Below, in pieces: positions 33,801 through 42,800 of a DNA stretch of 64,000 bases. Every line of letters begins with the position of its first letter. Position 1 is the stretch's first letter. A program made the position numbers and the translations under genes. The notes under the pieces are model-generated. The model was not told the DNA's origin and searched no databases. It was given only the letters and a program-made list of their open reading frames with translations. Source of the stretch: Notospermus geniculatus (Eukaryota; Nemertea; Pilidiophora; Heteronemertea; Lineidae); contig NMRB01000883.1 of NCBI GenBank assembly GCA_002633025.1, forward strand, positions 153,686 to 217,685. The letters run 5' to 3'.

Positions 33801-36800
33801 CAGTCATCATTTCGGTCGTTACTGATATTGTCGGACGTAAGTTACGGGTTTACAAGTAGCTAAGGCCGCACCGCACGTGGCAACTTGTTCTTGTTGATTT
33901 CAATCCAATGATTACCTTAGTGCAGATGAAAGAGTCGGTCGTTGTATCTGATAGTGTATGTCACAACAATCTCATTTCAGAGACATCTTGCCAGAAAGGA
34001 TACCAGTATAAGAATGGAAAATGCGAGAGTAAGTATAATTGCTTTTCTTAGACCGCTTTATTCTATGTTTATTCTATCTTTAGCTGTGCATATGGTTTCT
34101 TTGTTATCTTTTTTAGATATCAATGAATGCCAAATTCCGAACCTTTGCGGACCAGACACCAAGTGTGATGACAAGCCTGGTACTTTTACATGTTCATGCG
34201 AAAAGAAAGGCTTCCGATACAGAAACAGACATTGTGTTGGTAAGGGAATGTTTCGCTTTGCTGGTAATCGTTCACAATGGCTGCCCACCCATGGAAGATG
34301 GGTTATGATCTAAGTCGTATTTTTGTGCCTAATAACCAGCTGTTTGTGTATTAAACATTGACAAAAATATTTCAGCTGCTGAAAAAGTTGACGTCGTGTT
34401 TATGGTGGAGGTATCTTCATACGTTACGGCTGGTGACCTAACGAGATTCAAGAATTTCATCCTAGAGACGTTGAAACAGTTCTACCTTGACAAGGACTAC
34501 GTTAGGGTTGGCCTGATGACATATTCCACTTCACCAAAGGCAGTCGTTCGTCTCAACGCCGTCAAAACTGAGGAACAATGGCAGCCAATCGTCAACCGCC
34601 TCCGAGGACAGGGTGGGACCCCAGATGTTGTCAAGGCGTTGAGATTCCTCAGGGACACAATGTTAGGGAAGTCAAATGGTGCAAGAGATAAAACCCCGAA
34701 ACAAGTCTTCTTCCTGACCAGAGGCAAGGTGCCTAAAGTACAGATCCAACAGGTAGGCAAGTTCTTAATGCGAAACTTTTTATAAATGCTGTGAAAATTT
34801 TGAGTGACCCCAGGCAACAACACGTGTTCAAATCCTTTTTCAGATTCAAATCTTGATTACCCAAATCAGAGAAATTGGGTTAAGTGTCACTCCTATAACG
34901 ACATCGAAAGACTACGATCAAACATTCATCGTACCTTTGGCCTTCCCAAGAACTGTTATTCCAATCAACACGATCACGAATTACAAGACAGTCGTCATTT
35001 CGGTCGTAACTGATATTGTCGGACGTAAGTTTGAAAATTCGCGTGTAGCTTTAAGCCCGCACCATACGAGGCAACTTGCTCTTGCTTCTCAATTTCAATA
35101 CAATGATTTCCTTATATTGTTAGGTCAGATAGTCGATCGTTGTAATCTGTCAAAACAATCCCATTTCAGAGACATCTTGCCAGAAAGGATACCAGTATAA
35201 GAATGGAAAATGCGAGAGTAAGTATAAATTGGTTGGCTCAGACAGGTTTATCAATTCTATCGTAGCGTTGCATAAGAGTTTTTTCTTTGTCATCTTTTCA
35301 GATATCAATGAATGCAAAATTCCGAACTTTTGTGGTCTATACACCAAGTGTGACGACAAGCCTGGTACATTTACATGCAGCTGTGAAAAGAAAGGTTATA
35401 GATACAGAAACAGACGTTGTATTGGTAAGGGAATGTTGTGCAAAATCGGATCCTTAACTCGAATTTTTGTACCTACCGGTATTACATGTATCAATCTGCT
35501 ATTCGTGTACATGTATTAAACATTGACGATTATATATTTCAGCTGCTGAGAAAGTTGACGTCGTGTTTATGGTGGAGGTATCTTCATACGTTACGGCTGG
35601 TGACCTAACGAGATTCAAGAATTTCATCCTAGAGACGTTGAAACAGTTCTACCTTGACAAGGACTACGTTAGGGTTGGCCTGATGACATATTCTACTTCA
35701 CCGAAGGCAGTTGTTCGTCTCAACGCCGTCAAAACTGAGGAACTATGGCAACCAATAGTCAACCGCCTCCGGGGAGAGGGTGGAACCCCAGATGTTGTCA
35801 AGGCGTTGAGATTCCTCAGGGACACAATGTTAGGGAAGTCAAATGGTGCAAGAGATAAAACCCCGAAACAAGTGTTCTTCTTGACCAGAGGAAAGGTGCC
35901 TAAAGTACAGATCCAACAGGTAGGCAAGTTTTTATGCGAAAATTTTGTAAATGCGGTGAAGATTTTGAGTGACCCCAGGCAACAACACTTATTCAAATCC
36001 TTTTTCAGATTCAAATCTTGATTACCCAAATCAGAGAAATTGGGTTAAGTGTCACTCCTATAACGACATCGAAAGACTACGATCAAACATTCATCGTACC
36101 TTTGGCCTTCCCAAGAACTGTTATTCCAATCAACACGATCACGAATTACAAGACAGTGATAGTTTCGGTTGTTTCTGACATTGTTGGACGTAAGTTTGAG
36201 GGAACTTGCTCTTGCTTGTCAATTACTAGTAGATCCATCCAGTAATTTCCGTATTGTGCAGGTCAGTCAGTCGTTGTATCTTAATCCCAGTCCCAATATT
36301 CTCATTCCAGAGACATCTTGCCAGAAAGGATACCAGTATAAGAATGGAAAATGCGAGAGTAAGTACATTTGCTTTGCTAAGACCGGCTCATCCAAACTCT
36401 GTCTTCAACTGTGCATAAGTTTTCTATGTTACCTTTTCAGATATCAATGAATGCAAAATTCCGAAGTTTTGTGGACCAAACGCCAAGTGTGAAGACAAGC
36501 CTGGTACTTATACATGCAGTTGTGAAAAGAAAGGTTTCAGACACAGCAGCAGCAACAGAGGTTGTATAGGTAAGGAAACGTTCCTCATTGCTGGGTTCTA
36601 ATTGGTACATAAAGGACTCGATTTCTTTATGGTACTGCGGCAAGGCGCGCCGCAGACAGGTCATGTCTTTACCATGTAGTTCATGTATGTACATATACAT
36701 ACTGTAGCAGCACAGTTGGAAGAGAATTGAGCTAACCGTCTCTTTCTTTTACTAAGTCGAGAAGTGCATGGACCTTGTCTTCCTCGTTGATGGATCAACA

Positions 36801-39800
36801 AATATGGGCAAAGAAGACTACGACAAGGCAATGAACTTCATTCTGAGCTACACCAGAGGTCTCGCCATTGGTCCAAATGACGTCAGGGTTGCCATTGTCG
36901 TATTTTACGGCAACACAATCGATGGAAAACCGAACTTCAACGACATCAAATCCTACGAAGTCGTTGCCAGCGTCGTCTCACAGCTACCCTACAAAGGTGG
37001 CAAGCAGGATTTTGTCGGTGTTTTGAATCGTCTTCGTAATGGTTTCTTTGAGCCTAAAAACGGAGCGAGGAAGAACACGCCTAGGGTCCTATTCTTACTC
37101 ACCAATGGAAAGATCGGGGTCGGCCAGGCTGAAGTAGTCGATGTGGTAAGATTCTTGAATACGCGAAAGATAGGTACATGTAAAGACTGCAAGACACTGG
37201 ACCTGCCGCTTGCGAAGCGGACGTGATTGTCACTAGTCTGTCAGGGCTCCTTCTGGGCCCGCGTTCCTATAGGAATACTATTTTCGTTGACATCACAAGC
37301 CATTGGAATCTTTCCTTGCCATTCTTGTCATAAAGAGTCAACTTTCTTGGGGAGAGTGACTGTTTTCCTCACAGACGCCGCTGACCACACCTAAGCAGAT
37401 CCAATACTCCAGTGCAGTATACATGTAGCTAGTTTATAATAACAAGCCGCTGACCACACCTAAGCAGATCCAATACTCCAGTGCAGTATACATGTAGCTA
37501 GTTTATAATAACAAGCAGTTTCTCTTCCTCTAGGTCCAGCAACTTCGGGAAATCAACGTACGAATCTTCCCAGTTCTGACCTCGCAGACAACATCAGAGA
37601 TCATCCGATTCCTCACCTTCCCGTATCCTGAGACCACTACAATCCAAAAGTTGGAAGTCGGTTCGTTCCGGTACGAATTCACGACGTTCCTTGTGGAGAG
37701 TAAGTAACTCATCAAACGTAAATCACAGTAGCTTTGCTGAGGGGGAAGAAAGGAGTGGTATGGCAGGAAGCGGCCTTTGACCAAACGTCTCCAAGCTGCC
37801 ACAGAGGATGAACAGGTCTCTCAAAAAAAAGATGAATAATGCCAGGAGTAATCAGTTTGTTGTCGTCAGCAAACATTATCAGCATGTAAACTTCCAAGAA
37901 TCAGATTTTTCATCAGGGCACATTTATTTCAGCTCTCAGTTGCACCAAGGGTACACATTGGGTTAAAGGAAAGTGCGTTGGTGAGTTAGAATACGTACAC
38001 TTCAAAATCTTCTGTTGGTGATGGTCAGCATTGCTGACCACACAGCAGGCCGTTGATGTCCCGACACTGATGCTTGATATTATAATGTTGGAGGAGCTAT
38101 CCCAGTGACAAAGCCAGGCATCTGTGACCTCACAACTACGATTTTGGTGTACTCCACAGTGTGAATATAGGACCAAGTTAAAGTAGAGGTGTTATATGAA
38201 ATGCAAAGACGGTATACGGTGAAGTACGTATGATACATGTATGTCTGTTTCACAGAGAAACTTAGTGTTCTGTAACTTCTGTGTCATCTAATATTTTCTC
38301 GTCTATTTTCAGATGATAACGAATGCGACATTGCAGACATTTGCACCAAGGATTCTAGATGCGAAAATCGACGCTTGTCGTACGTCTGCCTGTGTGATGA
38401 TAACTATTCATATGACAGAAACAGAGGCTGTCTAGGTAGGCACCACTGGCAAATGAAAAAACGTGGGAACCAATCAGCGTGCTTGTTACTTAGTTGTTAC
38501 TTAGTGCTTTTTTCTGATTGGCTGAGGAGAAAGGCCATGTTCAGGGGTATATGATATCATTAAGTAGAGATTTATGTGTCCACGATTTTGTATCGGATAA
38601 CCCTCTGTGTTTCATGAGTTGTCATTATCGGTGTGCTTTTACTGTCCTGCCGAGTATCATCATTACTTTTTCCGTGAATTATCATCTTGTCGTTTGCAGC
38701 CAATCTCAAGATTGACATGGCGCTCGTTGTTGAAAACTCTGACCGTATGACCGCCGAAGCCTTTGCAACCGCGAAGGGTATGATGAAGAAAATGATCAGT
38801 GACCTCGTCATCGATAAGAACAACGTGCACGTTTCACTCAGCTCTTTCGCCGGTTCGAAACTCACATCCTGGCAGCATCTTTATTCGAAGCAAAGTTACC
38901 AACAAACTTTGGCCGCGATTGGCGCTCTGAAGTTCACTGGCTCGCCGAACACTGATATCGCTGGCACTGCCAAGTTGGTCAAGAATCTTTTCGTTGAAGA
39001 AGCAGGAGCCGAGTATCATCATTACTTTTTCCGTGAATTATCATCTTGTCGTTTGCAGCCAATCTCAAGATTGACATGGCGCTCGTTGTTGAAAACTCTG
39101 ACCGTATGACCGCAGAAGCCTTTGCAACCGCGAAGGATATGATGAAGAAAATGATCAGTGACCTCGTCATCGATAAGAACAACGTGCACGTTTCACTCAG
39201 CTCTTTCGCCGGTTCGAAACTCACATCCTGGCAGCATCTTTATTCGAAGCAAAGTTACCAACAAACTTTGGCTGCGATTGGCGCTCTGAAGTTCACTGGC
39301 TCGCCGAACACTGATATCGCTGGCACTGCCAAGTTGGTCAAGAATCTTTTCGTTGAAGAAGCAGGCGTGCGACCAGGAGTGCCGAAGTCCCTAGTGATCT
39401 TTTTGGCTGACGGTGTGCCGGTAGGTTGTGCACTCCTGTTTTGAAATAAAGCGGAGGGATCGTAGGCGCGCAGTTTATACTGACTATAATTACTGCTTGA
39501 GGCGGGTAAATTTTTACACTTTGTAAACAAAATATAATGGCCGATAGTTTCTCGGCCGTCGGAGTATAACCAGGAAATGCCGACGTGGTATTCACGAAGC
39601 TTATCATACTTTCATTGGATCTGACTTCAAATACCCCCTCCCCCCGTGACAGTCTCTCATTCCCACATTGTTTATAGAGATCGGTCGCAGAAGAATTCGA
39701 AATGTCCCTAAATGAGATGAGAAGCAGAGGCATCAGGATTTATCTGGTGATGGCCAAGCCTAGCTCAACTAAGGAGTTCAGGGCATACACGAACCTCCCT

Positions 39801-42800
39801 GGAGTATTCGCAATCACCGACAAATCAGCCGTTTCAAGATACGGAATTGCTGTCGTCAAAACTATTCTTCAGGGTAGGTGGTGCTACATGTAAATTAATG
39901 GAAAACAATTTTAAGAATCCTTGTTCTGAATGCTTTCTCTGGGTGATACTTCGCTAAGTCTGCTTGTGGCGGGCACCGATTGTGAGTAAAGTACTTGGCC
40001 CACCACCTTCACTCTTGATCTTTCCAGATGGAAAGTGTAAACGTGGATTCTACTGGGCAACCGGCAAATGCCAGGACATCGATGAATGTAAAATACCAGG
40101 AATATGTCGAGACGCCAAGTGTAGGAATAACAATGGAGGACATCAGTGTCTCTGTGACAAGCAACTTATCTTCGATCCGTCGGCAGGTTGCCTGGGTAAG
40201 CAACGTTTCCTGCAACCAGTGGCCTCTGTACTGTACAAGTACATGTACATTTGCACCCAGTTTTCTGGCAGGCCTAACCCGACGGTATGAAGGGTTTCCT
40301 TCATGGCGTAGTGGTTGGCTCATTGGTCTTCGAGCTGGAAGTAAAGCAACGCTGAGCGTGGTCAATTTTCAAAACGGGGACACTTGACCTATGCTTATGG
40401 CCGCCCATAACGACACGACGGGAGAGGGAGATCAACTTAGTCCTCCATTGTTTCTCTCTTCAGTTGATAAGAAACTCGACGTAATTTTTGCACTCGACGG
40501 CTCGACAACTATGGGAGCGAACAACTTCGACAAAGCCAAGGATGTTGTGGCAAATATGGTTCGCCATTTTAAACGACCAAACGTCAACTTCGTAACTCTC
40601 ATTTACGGCCAGAAAGAGATGACCATTATGCCGGTGAGTCTATACTGGCTGCAACTTTTTCTGATCAGAACTGCTGGTGCAAAGGTACTTCTATTCTCCT
40701 TCAACGCGGCAAAAACTGGACAAGATTTGAATATCTACTTTTCAGCCTCCTAACCAGGGCGGACCCTTAGTCGTCGCTGAAACCCTCCGAAAGGCGATTA
40801 ACTACCGAAGCAAAGCAGCTGCCACACCAAACCTGTTACTGGTGCTGAATAACCTCAAGAAAAAGCCAGTTTCATGTCGAACATCGGTATGAGATCGGGC
40901 GTCGCCAAAGCCGTCATCGTGTTGAGCAGCGGCAGCTTCCAAGACAGCACAAAAACAGCACTGGCGGCAAAAGACATCCAACTCTCGGGTCTCCGTCTCT
41001 ACACGATCGTTTTCAACAAGCAGAAATACACCGCGGCTTCTGGATTGTTCTATCAAGGATTCGTCTACAACCTAATATCCTTCTCTGAGGTCACATGGCT
41101 CTCGACCATGGTGGCAAGTGAGTATACTCTGCTTGGGAAGACCTGTGGTTTGTCTGGGCAATGCCATGTCTTCGTGTACGCAATTTTTCAAACGTCCTCA
41201 GTTCTATACATGCTCCAAATTTTCAATGAAGCAGGCTCCACAGATCATACAAATTGCAGCAGATCTCGTATTAGTTGGACTATGGAGGAGTGTGGGTGAG
41301 TGTCCAAGGGTTAGGCCTACATTGACAATTCCCGCATCGCATTTCAGATACAAAGTGTCAAACTGGATTTAAGTCAGTGAACGGAAAATGTGAAGGTAAG
41401 CATGCATTAAACTAAAGCCTCTCAAAACGTTTTGTTCCATGTAGCCTTTTAAGTGTAGGCTACTTTTTAGCTCTTCTCTGCACTTAGACGTATGATGTGC
41501 TTCTTCGCATTTGGCCAGAAATACGCCAAACGGTACTGGTGGCCTTTTTGTCGGAATTACCTGCCCATATAGAAAAGGACGCCAGCGGACAACATCATCC
41601 TTCGTGTAAAAGCCGACTGGTGCAAGAATCTCATGTACGACTCTGTCTGGAGTCTGCTCTACGCCCATGCACAAAGCATATTATCCAAGTTTTCTTCATA
41701 GCTTTCATGGTAACCCATTCCTATGTACACACGCCAAATTCGAAGGCCTTGATCAGCTCCAGTTTACATTTTGTCCTTTACAGACATCAACGAGTGTCAT
41801 GTGAATGGACTTTGCAAGACGGGCTCTACCTGTAACAACATCAAAGGATCATTCAAGTGTCAGTGTCCAACGATGTACGTTTACGACAAAGACAATGGAT
41901 GCACAAGTAAGTCCGCCCTTATCTAACCACCTGGACTTTGTTGGCCTCAACATCTGAGCCCAGCCCAAGGTTGTCGTGTCTGGTGACGAAGGGAGCAAGT
42001 GCTAAGAACCTCTGATATTCTCAGGATGCTGCCAGTGCCAGGGCCGGATCCAGGATTTAGAAATACGTGGGGCACAACCCCGAGGGCAAAGCCCTCAGTT
42101 GGTTCGCACCACAAGTGTGCGCTCACGAAGGGGGCCCCCGGGAAAATTTGAAAAATCAAAGCTCTGAGATGCGATTTCCCAGCATCTTAGACATGAAATA
42201 CTAGACGATTTACAAAACGTGCAGTAAAAAAATCATTGACCCTCAAAAAATAGGGGGGCACGTGCCCCATGTGCCCCCCTCTGGATCCGGGCCTGAGTGC
42301 TCATTATGCCAGATTCTGGACGAGCCCATGTGATTCACCGATTCGCAAAACCCGGCCCGAAACGTCTACACCAACATCCAGCCTTTTATGTTCGGTGGTC
42401 TCTTCGTGGCATCGAACAATGGGATTGGGTTCGCGTTGTCGTATCGGGGGCTTTGCGAAAACTCCGTATTAGAGAGTTTTCGCAAAGTCCCCGAAACGCC
42501 GACGCGAACATCTATCCTATTGTTCGCTGCTCTCTTCGTAGCATCGAATAATGGGATTGGGTTCGCGTTGGCGTTTCGGGGGCTTTGCGAAAACTCTCTA
42601 AATAGGGAGTTTTCGCAAAGCCCCCGAAACGCCAGCGCCAACGCCAAACCCATTGTTCGATGCCACGAAGAGAGGACCGAACAAAAGGATAGACGTTCGC
42701 GTTGGCGTTTCGGGGGCTTTGCGAAAACTCTCTAATTATTCCCTTTTTACCCGATTTTTTCAGTATCCTTTGGCCTTGGTGGAAACCAGGCTGGTAACCT

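Noticed and set aside
38700-39008. First copy of the vWA12 exon as an additional vWA domain
   Set aside because: It lacks a donor and runs out of frame into the second copy, so it cannot encode a further module.
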